Assembly: GCF_002940205.1 (NCBI RefSeq)
Contig: NZ_MDSK01000016.1
Coordinates: forward strand, 41,120-105,119
Direction of reading: 5' to 3'
Length of the DNA stretch: 64,000 nucleotides
DNA from: Xanthomonas arboricola pv. guizotiae
GTDB taxonomy: Bacteria > Pseudomonadota > Gammaproteobacteria > Xanthomonadales > Xanthomonadaceae
The stretch's first letter is position 1; the number at the start of each line of letters is the position of its first letter. The notes beneath the pieces are model-generated. The model searched no databases and was not told the DNA's origin. It saw only the letters and a list, made by a program, of their open reading frames with translations. Positions 43,813 through 55,588 of the stretch are shown here, piece by piece. The translations under genes and the position numbers were made by a program.

Positions 43813-46626
43813 ATGTCGCCCAGCACTGCTGTTGTTCCCAAACGACTTGCCCTGCAGACCAGCACGCTCGCCACCGCGTTGATGTTCGCGCTGGCGGTCG
43901 CCGCCGTGCCGGCCGCCGCGCAGCAGCGTGGCGATGGCGTAGACGCTGCCACCCAGACGCTGGATCAGGTCAACGTCACCGGCACCCATCTGCGCCGCGT
44001 CGATGCCGAAACCGCCAGCCCGGTGGTGGTGATCGACCGGCAGCGTATCGAAGACAGCGGGCAGAACACGCTGGGGCAGCTGCTGCAGCGCTTGCCGATG
44101 ATGGCCGGCTTCCAGGCCGGGCCTGCGCTCAATTCCGGCTTCAGTCACGGCCGCGCGCTGGTGTCGCTACGCAATCTCGGGCCCGAGCGCACCCTGGTCC
44201 TGGTCAACGGCCATCGCATGGCGGGGCCTGCCAGCAGTGTGGCATCGGCACCCGGCGTGGACGTCAATGCGATCCCCGCAGCGATGGTGGAGCGCGTGGA
44301 AGTGCTCACCGATGGCGCGTCGTCGGTGTACGGCTCCGATGCGATCGGCGGCGTGGTCAATGTCATTCTCAAGGACAAGTACGATGGCTTCGCCGCCACC
44401 GTGGACTATGCGCAGAGCACCCGTGGCGATGCCAATCGGCGCACGCTCGGGCTGGAATGGGGCAAGACCTGGGACCGCAGCGGGCTGATCCTGGGGCTCA
44501 GCCGCAACTCGATGAACCCGGTGTTCAATCGCGACCGCAGTTACGCGGCCAAGGCGGTGGAATATCTCGATGGGCAGGTCAGCGAGATTCGCGGCGGCAA
44601 CACGCGCGCATTCCTGAGCGATGGGCGCAGGGTAACTCCGATCGACGGCGTACCGCCCGGGCCGGTGGGCCAGGATGCGTTCCGCCCATATCAACCGGCC
44701 ACCGACAGCTACAACGTCTACGACGCGCAGTACCTGATCACCCCGATCAAGCGCACCAATGCCTCGCTGCACGGCAGTTTCGACTTCACCCCAAGCTTGC
44801 AGGGCTACATGGACGTGTTCTGGACCCGCAGCAAGACCACCTCGCGGCTGGACGCATTCGGCATGGAGATGCAGGACGCGGTGGACAACTACTACAACCC
44901 GTTCGGCGATCAGCTGGACCGTTACCTGCTGCGCTCCACCCAGGCCAACACGCGGGTCTACACCTCCACCATGTTCCAGACCAATATCGTCGCCGGCCTG
45001 CGTGGGCGCGTGGAGGGCACCAGTTGGCAATGGGATGCGGCGGCCGGCTACGCGCGCTACAAGGACACCCTGGTGCGCACCGGCTTCTCGATCACCTCGG
45101 CATTGAATAACGCGGTGGGGGCCTCGTTCCTGGACAGCGATGGCGTGGTCAAGTGCGGCACGCCGGATGCGGTGGTCGCCGGCTGCACGCCGATCAATAT
45201 CTTCAATCCCAACGATCCGGCCACCATCGCCGCACTGCGCGGTACGCAGCGGCCGGTGGATCTGATCGACGAAAGTCAGATGCGTTTTGTCGACATCAGC
45301 GCCAATGGCGACCTGTTCAAGCTGCCCGCCGGCGCGGTGCAGGCGGCGGTGGGCCTGGTCTATCGCACCAACAAGTTCGCGCAGGGTACGACCAGTGACG
45401 TGGCCGCTGCCGATGCCGATGGCAACTGCGACTACAACGACGGCTGCATCCTCAAGCAGGGGCGCGACGAGTCGGTCAGGGAGGCCTATGCGGAAGTGCT
45501 GGTGCCGCTGCTGAAGGATGCGCCGTTCGCCAACGTGTTGAACCTGAATCTCGGTTCGCGCTATTCCAAGTACGACGCCTGGGGAAATACCACCAACAGC
45601 AAGGTTGCGATCGAATGGCGGCCGATCGCGAATCTGCTGGTGCGCGCCACCGGCTCGCAGGTATTCCGTGCGCCGGCATTGGGCGACCTGTATGGCTCGC
45701 CCTACAACGGTGTGGTCGACAACACCGGCGATTTTCAGGACCCATGCGAAGGCTTGACCGGCGCGCCCAATCCGGCCTGCGCGAATGTGCCCACCGATGG
45801 CAGCTTCATCAATACCGCGCAGTTCAATGTGGTGACGTCCGGCGCCAATAACGTCGGCTTTCAGCTCAAGCCCGAGCGCGGCCGCTCCTACAACGTCGGG
45901 CTGGTCTACGACCCGGATCAGCTGCGCGGGCTGTCGCTCAATGTGGACAGCTGGCGGGTGGTGCTGGACGACATGCTGAGCGGTGTCGGCCTGCAGCAAG
46001 TGGTCAACGATTGCTTCGAGGGGCGCGATGCCGCGTTCTGTCCATTGATTCAACGCGATGCCGCGGGCCAGCTGACGCGTGTGTCGGTGCCGTTCGCCTA
46101 CAACAGCGGCAAGGTCGATATTCGCGGCTACGATGCCGGCATCCACTACACGCTGGCCGACACGGCGTGGGGGAGTCTTGCTGCCGGTCTGGATGCGACG
46201 TTCTTTTCCGATTATCGCTTCGCTGGCGATGCGCACAATTATGTCGGCGAAAATTCCAGCTGGGGCAATATGCCGCGGTGGCGCGCGGTGGCCAATCTTG
46301 TCTGGGACAACGGCCCGTGGCATGCCAGCTGGAATACCCGCTATCTGGGCCGTACCGTCAACGGCAGCCAGTACGAGGATTTCTGCGCAGACACCAACGC
46401 CGATGGAAGTTGCGCATATTTCCGGATCGGCTCGGTGGTGTATCACGATGCCTCGTTGAGCCGGAAGATCGCATCGCTGCATGCCACGCTTGCCGTGGGC
46501 GTAGACAACCTGGGCGACCGCAAGCCGCCGCGGTTCTATAGCTACTCCAACGCGGCCAATACCGAAGCGAGCACGTACGACACCCTCGGGCGGTATGTCT
46601 GGAGCCGGCTGCGAGTGGAGTTTTAG
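43813..46626 (+). CDS. TonB-dependent outer-membrane receptor (first copy)
   Basis: A 937-residue TonB-dependent receptor. After a signal peptide (ATALMFALAVAAVPAAAQ) comes a plug domain: TLDQVNVTGTHLRRVDAETASPVVVIDRQRIEDSG and MVERVEVLTDGASSVYGSDAIGGVVNVIL. A 22-strand barrel follows, with the NLLVRATGSQVFRAPALGDLY region and the C-terminal aromatic RVEF ending. It lacks an N-terminal signalling domain, so it is a transporter, not an ECF-sigma transducer. Its place between glycosidase genes suggests uptake of glycans or glycopeptides. It is a clear paralogue of the receptor at 57358-60255. The 276-base gap from the regulatory element implies a long leader. Confidence 0.94.
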   Translation: MSPSTAVVPKRLALQTSTLATALMFALAVAAVPAAAQQRGDGVDAATQTLDQVNVTGTHLRRVDAETASPVVVIDRQRIEDSGQNTLGQLLQRLPMMAGFQAGPALNSGFSHGRALVSLRNLGPERTLVLVNGHRMAGPASSVASAPGVDVNAIPAAMVERVEVLTDGASSVYGSDAIGGVVNVILKDKYDGFAATVDYAQSTRGDANRRTLGLEWGKTWDRSGLILGLSRNSMNPVFNRDRSYAAKAVEYLDGQVSEIRGGNTRAFLSDGRRVTPIDGVPPGPVGQDAFRPYQPATDSYNVYDAQYLITPIKRTNASLHGSFDFTPSLQGYMDVFWTRSKTTSRLDAFGMEMQDAVDNYYNPFGDQLDRYLLRSTQANTRVYTSTMFQTNIVAGLRGRVEGTSWQWDAAAGYARYKDTLVRTGFSITSALNNAVGASFLDSDGVVKCGTPDAVVAGCTPINIFNPNDPATIAALRGTQRPVDLIDESQMRFVDISANGDLFKLPAGAVQAAVGLVYRTNKFAQGTTSDVAAADADGNCDYNDGCILKQGRDESVREAYAEVLVPLLKDAPFANVLNLNLGSRYSKYDAWGNTTNSKVAIEWRPIANLLVRATGSQVFRAPALGDLYGSPYNGVVDNTGDFQDPCEGLTGAPNPACANVPTDGSFINTAQFNVVTSGANNVGFQLKPERGRSYNVGLVYDPDQLRGLSLNVDSWRVVLDDMLSGVGLQQVVNDCFEGRDAAFCPLIQRDAAGQLTRVSVPFAYNSGKVDIRGYDAGIHYTLADTAWGSLAAGLDATFFSDYRFAGDAHNYVGENSSWGNMPRWRAVANLVWDNGPWHASWNTRYLGRTVNGSQYEDFCADTNADGSCAYFRIGSVVYHDASLSRKIASLHATLAVGVDNLGDRKPPRFYSYSNAANTEASTYDTLGRYVWSRLRVEF

Positions 46627-46886
46627 GGTGGCGAACACGCCGAGCAGGCGGCCGTCGGCGGGCGTGGACGGCACGCATGGAGCCGTCGTGGACGAGTGCT
46701 GCATGCCCTATCGCGCAGCGACCGCCTGGCGGTGAGCGCGGCCGTTCTGTTGGCTGCTCTTGATCGCCTGCGCGCACCCGGCGGGCCGGTGGTCGGTCGT
46801 TCGCGTCTGATCCGCATGGGTCTGATCGGCCGTGGGGCGCCGGCAAGCGCGTCGATTGCGCTGTCTTGCACGCAAAGGGAGGATGC

Positions 46887-49800
46887 ATGAGGGAGTCGCG
46901 CCGGACCTCGTTTTTGGCTCGGCATCTCTGCTGGTTGCGTTTGATCCGCCGTATCGGTGCCGCTGCGCTGCTATGCACATGCGCCCTGCCGGGATGGCCA
47001 TTGGCGGTGGCGCAGCAAGCACAGGTGGCCCAGCCCAACGCGATGATCGGCGAGCCGCTGTTCCGCGGCCTGGACCACCCGATGCCCGACAGCGCAGTGC
47101 CTTTTGCGCCGGGAGGGCAACTGGCAAGGATCTATGCTGCCGATGTTGCGCACGGGGCAGGGCAGGTGCCGGGCAAGGATTTCTGGATCGACCGCATGCT
47201 GGCGCGCGAGGGGACCGGCGGTGGCTTCGACGATCGCAATGACTGGCTGTTCAGCCGTGGCCGCGCCGCGTATCTGAAGCATCACGAACCGGATCAGCCG
47301 GGGTTCGTCGGGCAGGTGGCGTATTGGCATTCCACCAGTTACGACGCGCTGTTCCACCTCCATGCCCTGCTGGGCAAGCGCCCTGTCCAATGGAAGGAGC
47401 GTTCGCAGCTGCGCCGGCAGACGCCGAGTTATTTCACCACGGTATTCGAGGATGCCGACGCAGGCGTGCGCATGCGGCTGGTCAAATACATCACCGAGCA
47501 GAATGTGGCAGTCGCCAGCGTTGTGCTGTCCAGTCTGGACGGCGCAGCGCACACGGTATCGATGCAAGCGGTCTCGCCGATCGCCCAGCACGCAGATGGC
47601 AATGAGCTGACCGGCGCGTTCGACGCCTACAACAACATCACCACGGTATTCCCGCGCCTGTCCGGCGATGGCTTCCGCGTCGAGGGGCAGCGCCTGGTTC
47701 GCGAAGTAGCCGTCCCCGCGAGCGGCGATACCGCGGCGATCAAGCTGCAGCTTGGCATGCTCACCCGCGAGTTACCCGAAGCGCGCGCCGAATACACGCG
47801 TATCGCCGCGCAAACGCCGCAGCAGGCCTACCGGCAGCACGTGGCGCGCTACAACCAGTGGTGGGTGGACAATCTGCCGTACCTGGACACGCCCGACGAG
47901 AACATCGGCAAGAGCCTGTTCTACCGCTGGTGGGTGCTGCGCTTCAACTTTCTCGATGCCGACGTCCCCGGCAACGACTACCAGTTTCCGGTCGCTATCG
48001 AGGGCGTGCTTGGCTACAACAATGCGATCGTGCTGACCGCCGGTATGTTCCTGGACGATCTGAAGTACCTGCGCGATCCGCTGTACGCCTATGGCACCTG
48101 GCTCAGCGCAGGCGAAACCGCGGGCGGCGGCAAGTACACCGACAACCCCGGCTCGCCGGAGAACTGGTCCAATTCCTACGCGCAATACATCACCGCCGCG
48201 GCCTGGCGGTCGATGCAGATCCATGGCGGTCCCGCCGCACTGGCGGGCAAGCTGTCACGCTATGGCAGCGGTGATGTGGACGGGGTGCTGGCGGCCTACG
48301 ATCTCAACCACAATGGCTTGATCGAATACGCGTGGGCGGCGATGACCGGTAACGATGCCGACGCGGTGTCGTTCAATTGGGCCGACCGGCACGGCCAGAT
48401 CCGCATGGATCGCACCGAGAGTGCCTACGTGTACGCCAATGCGCAGGCGGCGGCGCAGGCGGCGGCGCTGGCCGGCGATACCGCCACCGCACAGCGCATG
48501 CAGGCCACCGCTCGCCGCATTCGCAAGGCGGTGCTGGAGGTGTTGTGGCAGGACCACAGCGATACGCCCGACTCGGTCGGCCTGTATGGCGAGTTGCTCA
48601 AGCATCGCCAGGCCGATGGGCCGCGGCTGGCGGTCGACTGGAAGGAAACCAACAACTACTATCCCTTCAGCGTGGGCTTGATGCCCAAGCAGGGCGAGAC
48701 CGACGACGACCCCAAGTATGCGCGCGCGTTGCGGCTGTTCGCCGACGCGGCGCAATACCCGCTGTTCCCGTTCTATACCGCCAACCAGGTGGACATGCAG
48801 GCGCGCGACAGCGGCACCGCGACGGGCAGCAATAATTTTTCCACCATCAATGCGACCGTGGCATTCCGTCTGTTCGGCTCGGCCTTGCGCGATTACCCCA
48901 GCCCGTATTTGAACGCGCAGAGCTACCGCAAGCTGCTGTACTGGAACGCCTGGGCGCCCTACATCAATGGCGACAACCGCTATCCGGACCAGAACGAATT
49001 CTGGGCCGAGGGCAGCGCCAGCAACGGCGGCAGGATCGGCTATCGCTCGTGGATCCACCATACCCAGCTGGGTGCGACCAACTTCACCATGATCGAGGAT
49101 GCGATGGGCCTTCGCCCGCGCAGCGACGACAGGATCGAGCTGTATCCGATCGATATCGGCTGGGACCATTTCGCTGCCGATAATCTGCGCTATCGCGACC
49201 GCAACCTGAGCATCGTCTGGGATCGCGATGGCAGTCACTACGGTGGCCGGCTGCCGCAAGGCTATACCGTGTATCTGGATGGCCGCCTGGCCTTCCGCGT
49301 GGATCGGCTGGCGCATGTGGTGTACGACCCGGCCAGCGGGCAGGTCAGTGCCGCGCCGGATGCGGTCAACCGCAACGGCGCCGCGCAGGTGCTCGAAGCG
49401 TATCCTGCGGCAGTGGCATCGATGACGCAGGTGCCGTTCGCCGCCGACGCGCGGATCGCGCAGGTCCTGGCCAAGGCCGGCGTGGATGTGTCGCTGCCGC
49501 CCGCGCGCAGTCGCAACCTTGCCGAAGGCGCACGTGTCAGCGCCAGTTTCGCCGCCGCCGGGCTGCCGGCGAAGGCGGCGCTGGACGGCAGTACCGCCAG
49601 TACGCCGTTCTGGGGGACCGCCGGCTCGCCGTCGGCCAGCGACTGGATCGCGCTGGACCTGGGCGGCATGCGCAGCCTGGATCAGGTGGTGTTGTACTTC
49701 TATCGCAGCTCGTCGCCGGACGGCGATCAGAACGGCTTTCCCTCGGGAACGCGGCCTGGCTACGCGGCCCCGTGGATCTACGCTGTGCAGTATCGGGACG

Positions 49801-51245
49801 GCACTGGCATGTGGAAGAACGTGCCCGGGCAGATGCGCGATGCCATGCTGGCCGAGGGCAATCGCAATCGGGTGCGCTTTCCGGCAATCCGTACCGCAGC
49901 GCTGCGCGTGGTGGTGACGCACGCAGGCATGGCGCGTACCGGCGTCAAGGAAATCCAGCTGTTCGACAGCGGTTTGCCGGCGCCGGCATCTGCGGGCAAT
50001 ACGCCGCCGCAGGTGCAGGCATGGCAGCTGGATACGCCCGGCGCCGATGGCGCGGTGGTGGTGCAAGGGCGCGTCGGCGATGACGGCCTGCCCACTGGCA
50101 CGCTGCAGGTACGCTGGCGTTTGCAGCAGGCACCGGAAGGCGGCGATGCGGTGTTTGCCGATGCCGCCGCGCCGCAGACGTCCGTGCGTTTTACCCGTGC
50201 CGGGCGATACACCTTGCGGCTGGTTGCCAACGATGGGGCGCTGCTGGGGCATGCCGATGTGCAGGTGAGCGCACCGGCTTCTCGCCCCTTGCAGAGCATC
50301 CCGTTGCAAGCAATGGCCAGCGTCAGTGCGCAACTCACCGGGAGGCAGTACCGCGTGCAGGCCTTGCACGACGGTTCTATTCCACAAGCGGGCAGTGTTC
50401 CCAGTGGCAGCCTGCGCTGGGGCAGCTATGGGCTCGACCAGCCTGCAACGGTGTGGTTGCAATATCAGTGGCCACGCCCGGTGCGGCTGTCGTCCAGCGC
50501 GCTCTACCTGTGGAACGACCAACCCAACGGCGGGGTGGCCGCGCCTGCCGGCTGGAAGCTGCAGATGCTGCAGGGCGGACAGTGGCAGGACATCGTCAGC
50601 AAGCACGGCTACCCGATTGCCGCAGCGGCGAGCGGCGCGGCAAGCACCGCCAGCTTTGCGCCGGTCGTGACCACCGGGCTGCGCGTGGTGTTGACGACTC
50701 AGCCCACGGCCAACGGACGCGCCGCCGTCGGCGTAGACGAGTGGCAGGCGTTTTCCGAGCTGCCCAAACAGGTGGAGGCAATCGATCTACGCACGGCCCC
50801 CGGCCAACTGCCCACGCTGCCGCAGGAAATCACCGCGTTCTTTGCCGATGGCAGCGTGCTGCCGGTGGCGGTGCAGTGGTCCGAGTTGGCCGCAAGCCGC
50901 CTCGCTCGCGAAGGTGCGCTGGAACTGCAAGGGCTGGTGGAAGGCACGCTTCCGGTCAAGGCCACCCTCTGGGTACGTGCAACGCCTCCCGGGCAGATCA
51001 ACACCGTGCAGCCCTTGCCGACGGTGAGCGCGGTGGTCGGGCATGTTCCGACGCTCCCAGGCTTCGTCACGGTGCAATACAACGATGGCTCGCGTGAACG
51101 CTTGCCGGTGCAATGGCCCACGTTGCAGCCCGCGCGTTACGCACAGCCTGGCGAGATCCAACTCACCGGCACGGCGCAAGGGCGCGAACCCACCGGCAAG
51201 GTGTCGGTGCCCCTGGTCGTGCAGATCAAGGCGGCTGCGCCATGA
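46887..51245 (+). CDS. Probable beta-L-arabinobiosidase, GH121-like (HypBA2 type), with discoidin and Ig-like domains
   Basis: A 1452-residue exported glycosidase. The N-terminal half is an (alpha/alpha)6-type catalytic region, with motifs such as VEGVLGYNNAIVLTAGMFLDDLKYL-like positions 370-400 and the acidic AWAAMTGNDADAVSFNW and WKETNNYYPFSVGLMP. A discoidin-like domain (about 875-1025: LAEGARVSASF ... DWIALDLGGMRSLDQVVLYFYRSS) follows, then a second near 1130-1280, then two Big_4-like repeats (about 1290-1450). From memory, the enzyme of this place in X. euvesicatoria, called XeHypBA2, releases beta-Ara2 disaccharide from hydroxyproline-linked arabino-oligosaccharides. ATG 46887 follows a strong AAAGGGAGG; a start 7 codons upstream is weaker. 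The stop overlaps the GH43 start. Confidence 0.8.
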   Translation: MRESRRTSFLARHLCWLRLIRRIGAAALLCTCALPGWPLAVAQQAQVAQPNAMIGEPLFRGLDHPMPDSAVPFAPGGQLARIYAADVAHGAGQVPGKDFWIDRMLAREGTGGGFDDRNDWLFSRGRAAYLKHHEPDQPGFVGQVAYWHSTSYDALFHLHALLGKRPVQWKERSQLRRQTPSYFTTVFEDADAGVRMRLVKYITEQNVAVASVVLSSLDGAAHTVSMQAVSPIAQHADGNELTGAFDAYNNITTVFPRLSGDGFRVEGQRLVREVAVPASGDTAAIKLQLGMLTRELPEARAEYTRIAAQTPQQAYRQHVARYNQWWVDNLPYLDTPDENIGKSLFYRWWVLRFNFLDADVPGNDYQFPVAIEGVLGYNNAIVLTAGMFLDDLKYLRDPLYAYGTWLSAGETAGGGKYTDNPGSPENWSNSYAQYITAAAWRSMQIHGGPAALAGKLSRYGSGDVDGVLAAYDLNHNGLIEYAWAAMTGNDADAVSFNWADRHGQIRMDRTESAYVYANAQAAAQAAALAGDTATAQRMQATARRIRKAVLEVLWQDHSDTPDSVGLYGELLKHRQADGPRLAVDWKETNNYYPFSVGLMPKQGETDDDPKYARALRLFADAAQYPLFPFYTANQVDMQARDSGTATGSNNFSTINATVAFRLFGSALRDYPSPYLNAQSYRKLLYWNAWAPYINGDNRYPDQNEFWAEGSASNGGRIGYRSWIHHTQLGATNFTMIEDAMGLRPRSDDRIELYPIDIGWDHFAADNLRYRDRNLSIVWDRDGSHYGGRLPQGYTVYLDGRLAFRVDRLAHVVYDPASGQVSAAPDAVNRNGAAQVLEAYPAAVASMTQVPFAADARIAQVLAKAGVDVSLPPARSRNLAEGARVSASFAAAGLPAKAALDGSTASTPFWGTAGSPSASDWIALDLGGMRSLDQVVLYFYRSSSPDGDQNGFPSGTRPGYAAPWIYAVQYRDGTGMWKNVPGQMRDAMLAEGNRNRVRFPAIRTAALRVVVTHAGMARTGVKEIQLFDSGLPAPASAGNTPPQVQAWQLDTPGADGAVVVQGRVGDDGLPTGTLQVRWRLQQAPEGGDAVFADAAAPQTSVRFTRAGRYTLRLVANDGALLGHADVQVSAPASRPLQSIPLQAMASVSAQLTGRQYRVQALHDGSIPQAGSVPSGSLRWGSYGLDQPATVWLQYQWPRPVRLSSSALYLWNDQPNGGVAAPAGWKLQMLQGGQWQDIVSKHGYPIAAAASGAASTASFAPVVTTGLRVVLTTQPTANGRAAVGVDEWQAFSELPKQVEAIDLRTAPGQLPTLPQEITAFFADGSVLPVAVQWSELAASRLAREGALELQGLVEGTLPVKATLWVRATPPGQINTVQPLPTVSAVVGHVPTLPGFVTVQYNDGSRERLPVQWPTLQPARYAQPGEIQLTGTAQGREPTGKVSVPLVVQIKAAAP

Positions 51246-52828
51246 TGCGCGCGTTCTCACGCGCGGTCGTGCTGGCCTGCGGCGTGCCGCTGGCCAGCGC
51301 TCCGGCCGGTGCCACCCAGCCGCCGCAGGCGACGCAGCTGTACTCACCCGGCAATCCCCTCCTCGCCGACGGCAGCACGTATTCCGCCGATCCGGCGCCG
51401 CTGGTGGCCGATGGCAGGCTGTACATCCTTGCCGGCCGCGATACCGCTGCTCCCGATCTCAATGCATTCGTCATGCCCGGCTGGCAACTGTTCGTCAGCA
51501 GCGATCCGGCCAGCGGCGTGTGGGCCCACTACCGCGATCTGCTGCGGCCGCAGCAGGCCTTTGCCTGGGCAGACAAGCGCGATGCGTACGCGTCCCAGAT
51601 CGTGCAAGGTCCGGATGGGCGCTATTACCTGTATGCAGCGGTGCAGCAGCGCGATTCACCCAACCGCGATCCGTTCGCGATCGGCGTGGCGGTGGCCGAC
51701 ACGCCGCTCGGCCCGTGGACCGATGCGCACCCGCAGGGCCCAGTGGTCTCGCAGTCGGTGCCGGGCCGCAACGCCATCCAGAACATCGACCCGACCGTGC
51801 TGGTCGACGACGATGCGCGGGTCTATCTGTACTGGGGCACCTTCGGCGCGTTGTACGGTGTGGAGCTGCAGCGCGACATGGTCAGCTTCAAGGGCACGCC
51901 GGTCCTGGTGGACACGCTGAACGGCTATTTCGAAGCGCCCTGGCTGTTCAAGCGCAACGGCACCTACTACCTGGCGTATGCGGCCAACAATGCGGGCCGG
52001 CTTTCGCCATGCACGCCCACGCTGTATCACGCTTGCGTCGCTTACGCGAGCGCACCGACCGCACTGGGCCCGTGGACGTATCGCGGCATCGTGTTGCCGC
52101 CGCTGTCCTCCACCACCTCGCATCCGGGCATCGTTGAATTCAAAGGGCAGTGGTATCTGGTGTATCACACCGCCGACGCACGCGGCGGCGGACATTTCCG
52201 CCGCAGCGTGGCGATCGACCGGCTGCAATGGGACGACAGCACGCAACCGGCCAGCATCCGCACGGTCACCCCGACGCGGCGTGCGCAACCACCGACGCCA
52301 CCGCAACGCAATCAGGCGCCTGCCGCGTACGCCACTGCCTCCAATGGCCCGGACATTCCGCGGCAATACTGGATGGCCGCGCTCAACGATGGCGTGGTCA
52401 AGGCCAATCCGCTGCCGCCGCAACTGTGGGGCAGCTGGACGCCGCACAATGCGCCGCGGCAATGGCTGCAATACAGCTGGGCGCAGCCGGTGACGCTGGA
52501 GCAAACGCGCATCATGTTCTGGGCCGACCAACCGGCCGCTGCCAGCGTCGGTGTAGCGCCGCCAGCGCGCTGGCATCTGGACTACCGGCATGCTGGGCAG
52601 TGGTTGCCGGTGCAGCCGAAGAATGGTTATGGCACGCGCACCGATCGCTATGAGGCGGTTTCCTTCGCGCCGGTGACTACGCGTTGCGTGCGCGTGGTGA
52701 TGGATGCCTCCGGCCACGCTGGCAGTTACGCCGCGCTGGCCGTACAGGAATGGGAGATGCTGGCTGCGCAGCCACAACGCCTGCCGCACGCCACGGCAGC
52801 CGACAGCCTGCGCTGCGATGCGCCGTAA
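51242..52828 (+). CDS. GH43 family arabinofuranosidase with C-terminal discoidin-like domain (HypAA type)
   Basis: A 528-residue exported GH43 beta-propeller glycosidase. The three acidic sites are visible: general base Asp in STYSADPAPLVADGRLYI, pKa modulator Asp in IQNIDPTVLVDDDARVYLYWG, and general acid Glu in GYFEAPWLFKRNGTYYLAY. HPGIVEFKGQWYLVYHT is the later family motif. The last 150 residues form a discoidin-like sugar-binding domain (ALNDGVVKANPLPPQLWGSW...). By place and family it matches the enzyme called XeHypAA in X. euvesicatoria, which as I recall removes the terminal alpha-1,3-arabinofuranose of Hyp-Ara4. It is coupled by ATGA to the GH121-like gene, so the two should be made together. 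Confidence 0.87.
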   Translation: MMRAFSRAVVLACGVPLASAPAGATQPPQATQLYSPGNPLLADGSTYSADPAPLVADGRLYILAGRDTAAPDLNAFVMPGWQLFVSSDPASGVWAHYRDLLRPQQAFAWADKRDAYASQIVQGPDGRYYLYAAVQQRDSPNRDPFAIGVAVADTPLGPWTDAHPQGPVVSQSVPGRNAIQNIDPTVLVDDDARVYLYWGTFGALYGVELQRDMVSFKGTPVLVDTLNGYFEAPWLFKRNGTYYLAYAANNAGRLSPCTPTLYHACVAYASAPTALGPWTYRGIVLPPLSSTTSHPGIVEFKGQWYLVYHTADARGGGHFRRSVAIDRLQWDDSTQPASIRTVTPTRRAQPPTPPQRNQAPAAYATASNGPDIPRQYWMAALNDGVVKANPLPPQLWGSWTPHNAPRQWLQYSWAQPVTLEQTRIMFWADQPAAASVGVAPPARWHLDYRHAGQWLPVQPKNGYGTRTDRYEAVSFAPVTTRCVRVVMDASGHAGSYAALAVQEWEMLAAQPQRLPHATAADSLRCDAP

Positions 52829-53170
52829 AGCAGCTGACAGCGCGTGGCGGGCGGCCGTCAAACCGATGCTGACAGCGTGTAGGCAGCAGCGTGCACCGGT
52901 GGTAGATGAATGTTCCGATTCCGCGCACAAACCGCGCATGCTTGCAAACGCGCAGCATGTGTTTCAGTCACACTTAAATGTTCTACCCAACACAGCCAGC
53001 AGATGCACCGGATGCCTGCGGCCAGCGCATTCGCGCCACCTGGCGATCTGTAGAATGTACATCCAGTGTCTCCGCCGCAGCCATTGCGGTCAGCGGCCCG
53101 GCCATCGTGCATCAACGCCACGCTTTCTTCCACACAGTCCATGAGGTCGCAGGTGCCACACATCCCCGCC
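52829..53170. other. 342-base gap before the second DPP4 gene
   Basis: No gene. An inverted repeat CATGCT-N11-AGCATG (52937-52959) is a possible protein-binding site, followed by an AT-richer stretch (CACACTTAAATGTTC). The 16-bp palindrome found elsewhere in the locus is not present. Confidence 0.4.
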
Positions 53171-55477
<2,307 letters not shown>

Positions 55478-55588
55478 CGTCACCAGCCTGATCGGAACGT
55501 AGGCCCGGAGCAGCCGGGCCATGCACACGGATTGCCTGCAGGTTTGACACAAGCACCGTCATCCTGGCGTGTTGCACTGGAGAATGTC

